DNA from: Muricoccus harenae
GTDB lineage: Bacteria; Pseudomonadota; Alphaproteobacteria; Acetobacterales; Acetobacteraceae
NCBI RefSeq assembly: GCF_009848505.1
Contig: NZ_WWDL01000021.1
Location: forward strand, 1-64,000
Direction: 5' to 3'
DNA length: 64,000 bases
Positions 34,887 through 43,125 of this stretch are shown in pieces (positions within the stretch are counted from its first letter, which is position 1; each line of letters begins with the position of its first letter). The notes under the pieces were generated by a model. The model did no database searches. It worked only from the letters and a program-made list of their open reading frames with translations, and was not told the origin of the DNA. The translations under genes and the position numbers were made by a program.

Positions 34887-35081
34887 ATGCCCCATGTCAC
34901 CATCGAACTGCTTGCTGGCCGCACCGAGGAACAGAAGGCCGCGGTCTCGCGCGCGGTGACCGAGGCGCTACAGGCCCATGCCGGTGCGTCGCCCGCCAGC
35001 ACCAGCATCGTCTTCCGGGACGTCGCGAAAGAAAATTGGGCCGCCGGCGGTGAGCTGATGTCCGTCAAGGCCAAGGACTGA
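34887..35081 (+). CDS. 4-oxalocrotonate tautomerase-family protein
   Basis: 64 residues, the normal length of this family. After removal of Met the protein starts with the catalytic Pro1 (PHVTIELLAGRTEEQKAAVS), and ends with FRDVAKENWAAGGELM, which contains the conserved segment around Arg39. These enzymes ketonise 2-hydroxymuconate-like dienols in aromatic meta-cleavage, but many homologues have other tautomerase roles. It sits 120 bp after the Bug receptor and before the flavin monooxygenase. ATG 34887 has GGACGGAG upstream. Confidence 0.85.
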   Translation: MPHVTIELLAGRTEEQKAAVSRAVTEALQAHAGASPASTSIVFRDVAKENWAAGGELMSVKAKD

Positions 35082-35255
35082 TCGCGGCAGCCGATGGTGT
35101 AGGCAGGGAGACTGGCCGCGCCATCGCCTCGGTTGCAAAGCCGAAGGTGATCGGAAACAGTAACCCGGAGAGCGACCCAGAATCGCCGGTGACGGGAGCC
35201 AGGCCGCACGGGACTTCGGCGTGCGACATCCCGCACGCCCGATCGGAGAGCATCC

Positions 35256-36575
35256 ATGGCCGCGCGTCCTTTTCATCTCGGCTGGTTCCTGCAGGGCTCC
35301 AGCGCCCAGGCCTGGGGTGAGCCCTGGACCGGGAATATCGGCCAGGACTGGATGTGGCCCAGCCTGTTCATCGACATGGCCCAGGCGCTGGAGCGCGCCT
35401 GCTTCGACTACATCTTGCTGGAAGACAGCTCCTATGTCGGCGAGGCCTATGGCGGATCGCGCGAGATCTATCTGAAGCACGGGCTTTCCGTACCGCGGCA
35501 GGATCCTTCCGTCGTAGCGACGCTGCTCTTCGCTGCGACGAAGCGGATCGGCATCGCCACCACCTTCGCCACCTTCACCCACCCGCCTTACCTGCTGGCG
35601 CGCATCATCGCGACGCTGGACCAGATTTCGGCCGGGCGCGCCGGCTGGAACATGGTGACCGGCAGCAGCGACATGGCGGCGCGCAACTACGGGTTGGACG
35701 GGTTGCCGGAGCATGACCTGCGCTACGACATGGCCGATGAGTACATGGCCTGCGTGAACGCGCTCTGGGACAGCTGGGAACCCGACGCGCTGGTGGCGGA
35801 CCGCGAAAGCCGTGTGCTGGTGGACCATACCAAGGTCCACACCGTGGATTTCAAGGGCAAGTGGTACAGCTCGCGCGGGCCGCTGAATTCCGGGCCCTGC
35901 ATCCAGGGGCGGCCGGTGATCGCGCAGGCCGGCGGCTCGCCGCGCGGGCGGCAGTTCGCGGCAACGCATGGCGAGACGGTGGTGGCGAATCCGAAGGGCC
36001 TTGCCGCGATGAAATCCTATCGCGACGACATTCGCGCGCGGGCGGTGTCGGCCGGGCGCAACCCCGACAACATCAAGGTGCTGTTCCTCATCAACCCGAT
36101 CATCGGCGAGAGCGCGGAGCATGCGGAGATGCGGCGGCTGGAGCGCATCGCGCAGGCGGACCGCAGGATCGCTCAGCGGCTCGCGCATTTCAGCAAGGTG
36201 ACCAATATCGACTTCGGCAGCATGGATCTCGACAAGCCGATCGACGAGAACCTGCGCACCAACGGCCACCAGCAGAACCTGGACACGCTGAAGCGGCTGG
36301 GCGCCGGTGGGAAGACGCTGCGCCAGGCCTTCACCGACTATAGCGGCACTGGGCTATCGGTGGATCTCTGCGGCACGGTGGATGCCATCGCCGGGCAGAT
36401 GGCCGAGGCGGTGCAGGAGGTCGGCGGGGACGGCTTCCTGTTCTCCATGGGCGATGTCAGCCGCCGCGTGGTGGCCGAGGTGGCGGATGGGCTGGTGCCG
36501 GCGCTGCAGGCGCGCGGACTGGTGCGCCGCGCCTATGGCCACTCGACCTTCCGCGAGAACCTGCTGGAATTCTGA
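35256..36575 (+). CDS. NtaA/SnaA/DszA-family FMN-dependent monooxygenase
   Basis: 439 residues of the bacterial-luciferase superfamily: FLQGSSAQAWGEPWTGN near the N-terminus, CFDYILLEDSSYVGEAYGG, ATTFATFTHPPYLLARIIA, DQISAGRAGWNMVTGSSDMA (the NtaA-group signature), QAGGSPRGRQFAATHGETV. Members oxidise nitrilotriacetate, pristinamycin precursors, dibenzothiophene sulfone or dimethyl sulfide, using FMNH2 from a separate reductase. No flavin reductase is nearby. RBS CGGAGAG. The 174-bp leader before it holds no element I can identify. Confidence 0.85.
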   Translation: MAARPFHLGWFLQGSSAQAWGEPWTGNIGQDWMWPSLFIDMAQALERACFDYILLEDSSYVGEAYGGSREIYLKHGLSVPRQDPSVVATLLFAATKRIGIATTFATFTHPPYLLARIIATLDQISAGRAGWNMVTGSSDMAARNYGLDGLPEHDLRYDMADEYMACVNALWDSWEPDALVADRESRVLVDHTKVHTVDFKGKWYSSRGPLNSGPCIQGRPVIAQAGGSPRGRQFAATHGETVVANPKGLAAMKSYRDDIRARAVSAGRNPDNIKVLFLINPIIGESAEHAEMRRLERIAQADRRIAQRLAHFSKVTNIDFGSMDLDKPIDENLRTNGHQQNLDTLKRLGAGGKTLRQAFTDYSGTGLSVDLCGTVDAIAGQMAEAVQEVGGDGFLFSMGDVSRRVVAEVADGLVPALQARGLVRRAYGHSTFRENLLEF

Positions 36576-36579
36576 TCCC

Positions 36580-37344
36580 TCAGCTCATCCCGAGCAGGCC
36601 GTAGATGCGCTTCACATAGCCACCGAAGGCCTCGCTGGTCTTGATGGCGAGGTCGCGTTCGACGGGCAGGTCGATGTCGAAGTAATCGGCCATGCGCGCC
36701 GGGCCGGCGGTCAGCACGGCGCAGCGGGCGCCGAGGAAGACGGCTTCCTGGATGGAGTGGGTGACGAAGAGGACCGTCTTCCCGCTTTCCCGCCAGATGC
36801 GCAGCATCTCGAGGTTCATGCGCTCGCGGGTGAGGGCATCCAGCGCACCGAAGGGTTCGTCCATCAGGATCAGCTTCGGATCATGCACCAGGGCGCGGGC
36901 GATGGCGGCGCGCTGCTGCATGCCGCCGGAGAGCTGGTAGGGGTATTTATCTTCCGAGCCGCGCAGCCCGACCATGGCGAGCAGGTGGCGTGCCCGCTCC
37001 TTCGCCTCGCGCAGCGGCAGGCCGAGGATTTCGGCCGGAAGCGTCACGTTGTCCAGGATGTTGCGCCACTTCAGCAGCAGCGCCTGCTGGAACACCATGC
37101 CCACGTCTCGGCCGGGGACGAAGGTGGAGGCGGCATGGCCAATCCGGACCATGCCGCTGTCGGCGTCATGCAGGCCGGCCAGGATCTTCAGCACAGTGGT
37201 CTTGCCGCAGCCGGAGGGGCCAACGAGGGAGACGAGGTCGCCCTCCTTCACCGCCATGGTGACATCGGAGACGGCGACGAAATCCTGGCCATCGGTGCGG
37301 TAGGTCTTGCGGACGTTCTCGAGGCGAATGAGGGGCTCGGTCAC
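36580..37344 (-). CDS. ABC importer ATPase, nitrate/taurine/NMT1 type
   Basis: 254 residues: Walker A LVGPSGCGKTTVLKI, Q-loop MVFQQALLLKWRNILDN, signature LSGGMQQRAAIARAL, Walker B LILMDEPFGALDALTRE, H-loop FVTHSIQEAVF. The SsuB/TauB/ThiZ class pairs with an NMT1-like binding protein, which is encoded at 42009. The start is GTG 37344, overlapping the stop of the DapA-like gene (GTGA); an upstream ATG at 37467 lies within that gene and its extension is not protein-like. Ends five bases from the convergent monooxygenase stop. Confidence 0.88.
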   Translation of the reverse strand: MTEPLIRLENVRKTYRTDGQDFVAVSDVTMAVKEGDLVSLVGPSGCGKTTVLKILAGLHDADSGMVRIGHAASTFVPGRDVGMVFQQALLLKWRNILDNVTLPAEILGLPLREAKERARHLLAMVGLRGSEDKYPYQLSGGMQQRAAIARALVHDPKLILMDEPFGALDALTRERMNLEMLRIWRESGKTVLFVTHSIQEAVFLGARCAVLTAGPARMADYFDIDLPVERDLAIKTSEAFGGYVKRIYGLLGMS

Positions 37345-38402
37345 GAAAGCCAGCGCTCCAGGTTCCCGGCGACAAAGGCGTCGTCGGAGAATTCGGGGTA
37401 GAGGCGGCAGATGCGGTCGATCGCCTCGGACTGGCCGGGGCTCAGCCCCTCGGCGGGGTTGAGGCACCAGGTGCCTTCCAGCAACCCCTGGCGGCGAAGG
37501 ATTTCATGGCAGCCGGCGATGCAGCCGTGGAAGTCGTTCGCCACGTCGAAGAAGGCGGCGTTGCAGTCGGTGACGGCGGAATCCAGTGCCAGGATCTCCG
37601 GGGGGAGGGGGCCGGCGGCGACAGCGGCCTTCAGCCGTTCCAGCAACTGCACGGCGCCGCGCGTCCAGACCGACCAGTGGCCGAGCAAGCCGCCCTGGAA
37701 GCGGACCGTCACGGGCACGCCGTCCCGCTTCACGGTGAAGGGGGTGACGAGGTCCAGCACGATATGGTCGTCATTGCCGGTGTAGAGCGTCACGCGCTCC
37801 TCCGCCCCGGCCTCGACCAGGCCACGCACCACGTCCAGCGTGCGGTAGCGGTTGAAGGGGGCGACCTTCACGGCGATGACGTTGTCGATGGCGCAGAAGG
37901 CGCGCCAGAAGTCGGCTCCGAGCGAGACGCCGCCGACGGCTGGCTGGAGGTAGAAGCCGACGAGCGGGATTTCCTCCGCGATGCGGCGGCAATGGGCGAG
38001 GATCTCCTCCGTCGAGGCGCCCTTCATCGCGGCGAGGCTGAGCAGGCCGGCATGGTAGCCGAGGGCGGCGGCGGTCTTCGCCTCCTGCACCGCCTGCTCC
38101 GTGCGGCCGGCGAGGCCTGCCACCATCACCAGCGGGCGGTCGGTCCAGGCGCGGCTGTCCTCCATCGCGGCTTCGAGCACGGGGCGATAGAGGCCGACAT
38201 CGCGGATTTCGAACTGGGTGGTGTGCACGCCGACCGCCAGGCCGCCTGCGCCGGCATTGATGTAGTAGCGGCTGAGCGCGCGCTGGCGGCGACGGTCGAA
38301 CTGACGGTTTGCGTCCAACGCCAGCGGATGGGCGGGGATGGCCACGCCCTGGCGGAGAAGCCGCAGCGTCTCGGGCGGCAGGTCGGTGCGGTGCAGGCCC
38401 AT
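37341..38402 (-). CDS. DapA/N-acetylneuraminate-lyase-family enzyme
   Basis: 353 residues, a TIM barrel of the dihydrodipicolinate synthase superfamily but longer than the usual 290-300. The N-terminus VAIPAHPLALDANRQFDRRR replaces the canonical TPF loop, GAGGLAVGVHTTQFEI corresponds to the substrate-binding strand (usually GTTGE), and the Schiff-base lysine is in NVIAVKVAPFNRYRT. The catalytic Tyr region reads VGFYLQPAVGG, not YNPP. It should therefore cleave or condense a 2-oxo acid other than the DapA substrate. It lies inside an ABC importer operon, so it may act on the imported compound. Confidence 0.75.
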   Translation of the reverse strand: MGLHRTDLPPETLRLLRQGVAIPAHPLALDANRQFDRRRQRALSRYYINAGAGGLAVGVHTTQFEIRDVGLYRPVLEAAMEDSRAWTDRPLVMVAGLAGRTEQAVQEAKTAAALGYHAGLLSLAAMKGASTEEILAHCRRIAEEIPLVGFYLQPAVGGVSLGADFWRAFCAIDNVIAVKVAPFNRYRTLDVVRGLVEAGAEERVTLYTGNDDHIVLDLVTPFTVKRDGVPVTVRFQGGLLGHWSVWTRGAVQLLERLKAAVAAGPLPPEILALDSAVTDCNAAFFDVANDFHGCIAGCHEILRRQGLLEGTWCLNPAEGLSPGQSEAIDRICRLYPEFSDDAFVAGNLERWLS

Positions 38403-38415
38403 GATGTCCTTCCTG

Positions 38416-39252
38416 TCAGCCCAGCTCCGGCCCTGCCACCATCATCAGGCGGGCGGGATTACCGAAGGGCTCGGCCCGGTTCAGGGCCATGCGGTTAAAG
38501 GGGCGCTCGGGCGTGAAGCCGCGGGCGCGGAGTTGGGCGGCGAGCGCTGTCCAGCGATCGGCGAGGTCCAGCAGCACCGGGCCGTCCGCCCTGGCCAGGG
38601 CGGCATCCAGCAGGGTGGCGGCCTCCGTCTCGCTCTCCGCCACCAGAGGGCCGATCTGCAGGGCTTGGCGCCCGGGGCGGGCGAGGACGAAGCCGGTGCC
38701 CTCCGCGGTGCGGAAGGCCTGGGCGCGAGCGCGGTCCAGCAGGTCCCGCAGCAGCGCGCCGCGCTCGGCACCGAAGGCGGCGGCATCGGCGGCGGCCGCG
38801 ACGGACAGCTCCGTCGGGGCGAGCGGGCGCACCCCCGCGGGTACTGCGCCCCCGCCCATGCCGCGCCAGCGCGTGAGGCCAAGCTGGGTGCGGAAGCCGA
38901 GGGGGCGGTAGATCCGCTCACCAGCCGGGGTGGCATCCAGCGCAGGGCACAGGCCCTGCGCGCCCAGCGCTTCGATGCAGCGACACAGGATGCGGGTGCC
39001 GAGGCCCTTGCCCCGCTGGGGGGCGGTGACGAGCACCATGCTCACCCAGCCGAAGCCGCCGGAATAGGGTAGCACCGCACCGGTGGCGTCCGGACGGTGC
39101 GCATCGCCGATGCCGAAGACGGTGCCGCCGCGGAAAAACACATCCCAATCCGCGGCGCTCTGGTTCCACCCGGCCTCGGCCGAGAGAGCCAGGCAGCCTT
39201 CCATGGCCGCAGGCGTCAGCGCCGTGATGGAGAGGGCGTCAGTAGGCGCCAT
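38416..39252 (-). CDS. GNAT-family N-acetyltransferase with second acyltransferase-like domain
   Basis: 278 residues. The first half is a GNAT domain with acetyl-CoA loop [20 protein letters not shown] and [16 protein letters not shown]; the second half ([20 protein letters not shown] to the end) resembles the C-terminal domain found in YitH-like GNAT proteins. Substrate unknown. Its start overlaps the epimerase by 14 bases, so it is an integral cistron of the ABC importer operon. Confidence 0.75.
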   Translation of the reverse strand: MAPTDALSITALTPAAMEGCLALSAEAGWNQSAADWDVFFRGGTVFGIGDAHRPDATGAVLPYSGGFGWVSMVLVTAPQRGKGLGTRILCRCIEALGAQGLCPALDATPAGERIYRPLGFRTQLGLTRWRGMGGGAVPAGVRPLAPTELSVAAAADAAAFGAERGALLRDLLDRARAQAFRTAEGTGFVLARPGRQALQIGPLVAESETEAATLLDAALARADGPVLLDLADRWTALAAQLRARGFTPERPFNRMALNRAEPFGNPARLMMVAGPELG

Positions 39253-40312
39253 CCCGCACCTCGAAATGCGTCGGCTTGCCGAGGCTCTTGCCGCCGCGCG
39301 CCACCCAATCCGCCACCCAGTCGACCATGCGCGCCAGCGGCACGAGGGGGTAACCGAATAGCCGTGCCGCTTCCGCCGAGTTGTTCAGCCAAGCGGTGGG
39401 TGCTTCCTGGCCGGTGATGAGGGGCGCCTTGCCGAGGCGCTCGCCGAAGGCCTTGGCGAGCCAGCGCACGGAGATGGTCTCGGGGCCCGTGACATTCAGG
39501 GGTGCGGAGGGCACGGCGCAATGGCGCAGGCTGCGCAACGCCTGGGTGTTGGCATCCCCCTGCCAGATGACGTTCACATGGCCCATGGTGACGTCCACCT
39601 CCTGCCCGTCACGCACCTTGCAGGCGATGTCGAACAGCACGCCGTAGCGCAGGTCGATCGCGTAGTTTAGGCGGAACAGCCGGCCCGGCGTCTTGTGCAT
39701 GTTGGAGAAGTGCTGCAGCAGGCGTTCCCGCCCGATGCAGGAGAAGGCGTATTCGCCCGGGGGGTTGAGCGGGCTGTCCTCGGCGGAGCCGCCGCTGTCC
39801 ACCGGCACGAAGGGGTAAACGCAGCCGGTGGAGAAGGCGACGATGCGGGACTCGCGGAAGGCTTCCCCCACCAGCGCGGGGACATGGGTGTTCATGGCCC
39901 AGGTCAGCGCCTGGTCGCCCGATGCGCCGAACTTGCGGCCGGCCATGAGGATGACGTTCTTCGCGCGGGGCAGCTTCTCCAGCGCCGCGCGGTCCAGAAG
40001 GTCGCAGGCGATGGTCTCGACGCCGTTCTTCTCGAGCCCTTCGCGCAGCCCGGCCTCGCTGAAGCGGGCGACGCCGAAGATGCGTTTGTCGGGCGCTGCG
40101 TTGCGTGCCAGCCGGGCGAGGGTGGGGCCCATCTTGCCGCCCACGCCCAATACCATAACGTCACCATCCAGTGCCGCAAGGTCAGCAGCAAGGGCTTGGC
40201 TGGGGCGGGAGAGGAAGGCGTCCAGCGCCTCGTCATCCTCGAAGCGGTCGGGGAAATGCGCGGGGTCGAGCCATTCGGCTTCGGCGGCCGGGTTCAGCGT
40301 GGCTGCGGACAT
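39239..40312 (-). CDS. NAD-dependent epimerase/dehydratase-like protein
   Basis: 357 residues. The Rossmann loop is [20 protein letters not shown], atypical for SDR epimerases because it begins only at residue 52, after an N-terminal extension of charged residues. [24 protein letters not shown] and [16 protein letters not shown] (Tyr with an Arg where Lys is normal in Y-x3-K) follow. Replacement of the catalytic lysine is worth noting. The operon position after the permease suggests it modifies the imported substrate. No precise activity can be assigned. Confidence 0.75.
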   Translation of the reverse strand: MSAATLNPAAEAEWLDPAHFPDRFEDDEALDAFLSRPSQALAADLAALDGDVMVLGVGGKMGPTLARLARNAAPDKRIFGVARFSEAGLREGLEKNGVETIACDLLDRAALEKLPRAKNVILMAGRKFGASGDQALTWAMNTHVPALVGEAFRESRIVAFSTGCVYPFVPVDSGGSAEDSPLNPPGEYAFSCIGRERLLQHFSNMHKTPGRLFRLNYAIDLRYGVLFDIACKVRDGQEVDVTMGHVNVIWQGDANTQALRSLRHCAVPSAPLNVTGPETISVRWLAKAFGERLGKAPLITGQEAPTAWLNNSAEAARLFGYPLVPLARMVDWVADWVARGGKSLGKPTHFEVRDGAY

Positions 40313-40315
40313 GGC

Positions 40316-41155
40316 TTATCCCTTCCTTGCGTCCCGTGGGACGAAGCGATGCTCCAGGCCCAGGACGATCAGGTAGAGGGTCAGGCCGAGCAGGGTGAGG
40401 AGGAAGACGGCCATGAACATGGCCGCCGTGTCGAGCGAGGACTGCACCTGGATCATCAGATAGGCGAGGCCGCGTTCGGAGGCGATGAATTCGCCCACCA
40501 CCGCGCCGGCAACGGCGAGGATGGCGCCGACCTTCATGCCGGAGAAGATGTAGGGCAGCGAGCCGGGCAGCTGGATGTAGCGGAACACCTGCCAGCGCGA
40601 ACCCTTCAGCGAATGCACCAGATCCAGCAGGTCGGGCTCCACTTCCCGCAACCCGCGGGCGGTGGTCAGCAGGATGGGGAAGAAGCACAGGCTGAAGGTG
40701 ATCAGCATATTGGTGAAGATGCCGTAGCTCATCCACACGACCACGATGGGGCCGAGCGCGACCTTCGGGATCATGTTCAGCGTGACCAGCAGCGGAAAGA
40801 CCAACAGCATCAGGAGGCTCGACCAGGAGAAGAGCAACGCGAGGCTGACGCCCAGCGCCACCGCCAGCAGGTAGCCGCCGAGGATCTCCGCCGCCGTCAC
40901 CAGCGTGTTTGAGACCCAGGCATTGGTCGGCGCGGCGAGGGTGGCAAGCACGTCGCTGGGCGCAGGCAGGATGAAGGCGGGGATCTTCGCCGCCTTCACC
41001 AGCAATTCCCACAGCAGCACGACAGCGACATGGACGAGGACGATCACCGCCCAGCGGCGGCGCGTGGCCCGGGCAGCCGCGGCGACGCGGGCGTCCGTTT
41101 GCGCATCCGCCGTGGGTACAGCCTGGATGTCGGTGCTCGCCGCATTCGCGATCAT
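40316..41155 (-). CDS. ABC importer permease, TauC/SsuC/ThiX type
   Basis: 279 residues with about six hydrophobic segments (WAVIVLVHVAVVLLWELLV first) and the EAA loop LVHSLKGSRWQVFRYIQLPG. N-terminal 35 residues are polar. RBS AGAGGAAAGG precedes ATG 41155. First gene of a five-cistron operon (permease, epimerase, GNAT, DapA-like, ATPase). Upstream lies the palindrome at 41227, a likely operator. Confidence 0.87.
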   Translation of the reverse strand: MIANAASTDIQAVPTADAQTDARVAAAARATRRRWAVIVLVHVAVVLLWELLVKAAKIPAFILPAPSDVLATLAAPTNAWVSNTLVTAAEILGGYLLAVALGVSLALLFSWSSLLMLLVFPLLVTLNMIPKVALGPIVVVWMSYGIFTNMLITFSLCFFPILLTTARGLREVEPDLLDLVHSLKGSRWQVFRYIQLPGSLPYIFSGMKVGAILAVAGAVVGEFIASERGLAYLMIQVQSSLDTAAMFMAVFLLTLLGLTLYLIVLGLEHRFVPRDARKG

Positions 41156-41226
41156 TCCCGGCCTTTCCTCTGCTGTCCGGCCTTACGGACCGGAGGCGGA
41201 ACGCTAACGGGAAGCCTCGCGCAGTG

Positions 41227-41242
41227 TCAACCAACTGGTTGA
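41227..41242. promoter_or_regulatory. Probable TetR operator, site 1
   Basis: TCAACCA-AC-TGGTTGA, a perfect 7+7 palindrome 72 bp before the permease start. The same motif recurs at 41911 in front of the TetR and binding-protein genes (10 outer positions match exactly apart from one). Confidence 0.7.
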
Positions 41243-41249
41243 TAGCCGG

Positions 41250-41891
41250 TCAGGGGCGCAGTGCGGAGAGGACGAACTCGATGGTGTGGCGCCGGCGCCG
41301 CGCGATGGCTGCCCTGGTGTCCAGCCGCGTTCCAAAGATCGCCGAGAGCGTGCGGTTGTTAGAGAAGTAGAAATAGGCAATGCCGGCGATGGAGATATAG
41401 ACATCCACCGGGTCGAGGTCGCCCCGGAACAGGCCGGCGGCGGCACCGCGCCGCAGTGTTTCGTCCAGCAGACCAACCAGGGGCGAATGCATCTCCATGA
41501 GGCGCGGCGATTCACGCACATGCCGCGCACTGTGCTGGTTCTCGTCGTTCAGCAGGGCCACGAATTCCGGGTGCCGGGCGAGGTGGTCGAAGGAAAAGCC
41601 GACCAGCCTTTCCATCGCGTCCCGCGGTGGGAGGTCGGCCAGGTGCAGGGCCTGCTCCTTCGTGCGGATCTCCGCATAGACCTCCTCCAGCGCTGCCGCG
41701 TAGAGGTCCTCCTTGGTGCCGAAGTGATGGTAGACGAGCTGCTTGTTCACCCCCGCCCGCGCGGCGATCTCATCCACCCGCGCGCCGGCAAGTCCCTTCT
41801 CCGCGAACTCGCCGATCGCAGCATTCAGCAGGGCGCGGCGCGTGCTGTCCGGGTCACGGCGCCCCTGTGGGCGGCGGGGTGACGGGGTCAT
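41250..41891 (-). CDS. TetR/AcrR-family regulator
   Basis: 213 residues: N-terminal HTH (RRALLNAAIGEFAEKGLAGA, VDEIAARAGVNKQLVYHHFG) and a ligand domain with SARHVRESPRLMEMHSPLVG. ATG 41891 is used; the open frame runs far upstream through the divergent gene without sense. It separates the binding-protein gene from the permease operon and is flanked by two copies of the same palindrome, so it probably represses itself and both halves of the importer. Confidence 0.85.
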   Translation of the reverse strand: MTPSPRRPQGRRDPDSTRRALLNAAIGEFAEKGLAGARVDEIAARAGVNKQLVYHHFGTKEDLYAAALEEVYAEIRTKEQALHLADLPPRDAMERLVGFSFDHLARHPEFVALLNDENQHSARHVRESPRLMEMHSPLVGLLDETLRRGAAAGLFRGDLDPVDVYISIAGIAYFYFSNNRTLSAIFGTRLDTRAAIARRRRHTIEFVLSALRP

Positions 41892-41910
41892 GGCCAGCGG
41901 AACATCCTTA

Positions 41911-41926
41911 CCAACCGTTTGGTTGA
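41911..41926. promoter_or_regulatory. Probable TetR operator, site 2
   Basis: CCAACCGTTTGGTTGA lies in the 117-bp divergent region between the TetR gene and the binding-protein gene. It matches site 1 at 12 of 16 positions, with all differences at the centre or first base (consensus YCAACCNNYTGGTTGA). Confidence 0.7.
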
Positions 41927-42008
41927 ATGCTGTTGCGATGCGGAAGCGGCGTGATAGGGTTTCCAAAACGCCGCCCGCGCAGGGCCTCGATAAGGGGATA
42001 AGCTCCGC

Positions 42009-43025
42009 ATGACCAGGGACCGTTCCGCCTTCTCCCGCCGCGGAATCCTTCTCGCCGGCCTTGCCGCGCCCTTCATCGCCCCGCGCAGCGCCTTCGCCCG
42101 GGAACGCGTGACCTTCGTGCTGAACTGGACGCCGGGGGCGGATCACGGCCCCTATTTCTTCGCCAAGGCCCAGGGCTGGTACGAGAAGGCGGGGCTGGAC
42201 GTGACGATCGAGACGGGCCGCGGCTCCGGCCCCTCCGCGCAACGCGTGGCGGCGGGCACCGCGCAGCTTGGCATCTCTGAAATGCCGACGGCGCTGTTGG
42301 CGCGCAGCCGTGGCGGCAACCTGGCCGCTGTCATGACTGTCTATGCGAACACCCCGCAGACCTTCTACTGGCTGCGCAGCAGCGGCATCTCCGAGCCGAA
42401 GGATTTCGTCGGCCGTTCCGTCGGAAACCCGCCCGGAGACGCGGCGCGGGTGATGTGGCCAGCCTTCGCCAGGCGGGCGGGAATCGATCCCGCGTCCGTC
42501 CGCTTCGTCAACATCACGCCCGCGGCCAAGGTGCCCTCGTTGAAGAACAAGGTGATCGACATCACCACGGATTTCTACAACTCGCATGACGTGAAGCTCC
42601 GTGAATTCGGCGCCGATCTCGGCTTCCTGCGCTGGAGCGATACGGGGCTGAACTCCTATGGCAACTCGATCATCGCGAATGGCGATGTGCTGGCGAAGCA
42701 GCCGGACCTGGTGCGCAGCTTCGTGCAGGTTTCGCAGCGCGCCTTCGCGGCCTGCGTGGCCGATGCAAAGCTGGGGCTGGATGCCCTCTTCGCCGCCGCC
42801 TCCGGCCTGGAGGAGCGCAGCCAGCGGGACCAGTGGGAGCGCGTGAAGGAGATGATGCGCGACCCGACCACCACCTCCGTCGCGCTCGGCGTATTCGATG
42901 CGGAGCGGATGAAGGCGGATTATGAGCTGATCCAGGCGCATTTCGAAGGAGCGCAGCCCTTCGAGCTGGAGAAGGCCTATACGAATGCCTTCCTGGATAC
43001 ATCGATCAAGATGACGGCGGGCTGA
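42009..43025 (+). CDS. NMT1/THI5-like ABC importer substrate-binding protein
   Basis: 338 residues with a twin-arginine-like signal (FSRRGILLAGLAAPFIAPRS, cut near AFARE). The mature part begins VTFVLNWTPGADHGPYFFAK, matching ThiY/NMT1 proteins that bind pyrimidine-like or small aromatic compounds, then GISEMPTALLARSRGGNLAA. The Tat-like motif means it may be exported folded. It is the missing binding protein for the permease (40316) and ATPase (36580), transcribed divergently under the same probable TetR control. The ligand remains unknown. Confidence 0.85.
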   Translation: MTRDRSAFSRRGILLAGLAAPFIAPRSAFARERVTFVLNWTPGADHGPYFFAKAQGWYEKAGLDVTIETGRGSGPSAQRVAAGTAQLGISEMPTALLARSRGGNLAAVMTVYANTPQTFYWLRSSGISEPKDFVGRSVGNPPGDAARVMWPAFARRAGIDPASVRFVNITPAAKVPSLKNKVIDITTDFYNSHDVKLREFGADLGFLRWSDTGLNSYGNSIIANGDVLAKQPDLVRSFVQVSQRAFAACVADAKLGLDALFAAASGLEERSQRDQWERVKEMMRDPTTTSVALGVFDAERMKADYELIQAHFEGAQPFELEKAYTNAFLDTSIKMTAG

Positions 43026-43033
43026 GGAAGGAA

Positions 43034-43125
43034 GGCCGGGGGGAGGTATCCCCCCGGACCCCCTTCTATTTTTATCGGAAAGAAGAAGATGGGGGTCCGA
43101 GGGAATTCTTTCCCCTGGCCTTTTT
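43034..43125. repeat. BIME-like pair of inverted GC-rich palindromes between convergent genes
   Basis: The left arm (from 43034) holds a perfect 9-bp hairpin CCGGGGGGA-GGTA-TCCCCCCGG (43036-43057). The right arm, read in reverse from 43120, gives GGCCAGGGGAAAGAATTCCC and is followed by TTTTT. The two arms are similar enough to fold the whole 87-bp element into one cruciform. It duplicates the element at 16636 and separates a plus-strand gene from the minus-strand hydrolase, so it can terminate transcription. Confidence 0.7.

Noticed and set aside
35082-35255. Possible riboswitch before the flavin monooxygenase
   Set aside because: I tried to fit cobalamin and SAM-II motifs. AGGCAGGGAGACTGGCC is superficially B12-box-like in reverse orientation, but the rest of the core does not match.
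41250-42941. A 563-residue open frame around the TetR gene
   Set aside because: The first 350 residues are a shadow of the divergent binding-protein gene. HTH begins shortly after ATG 41891.
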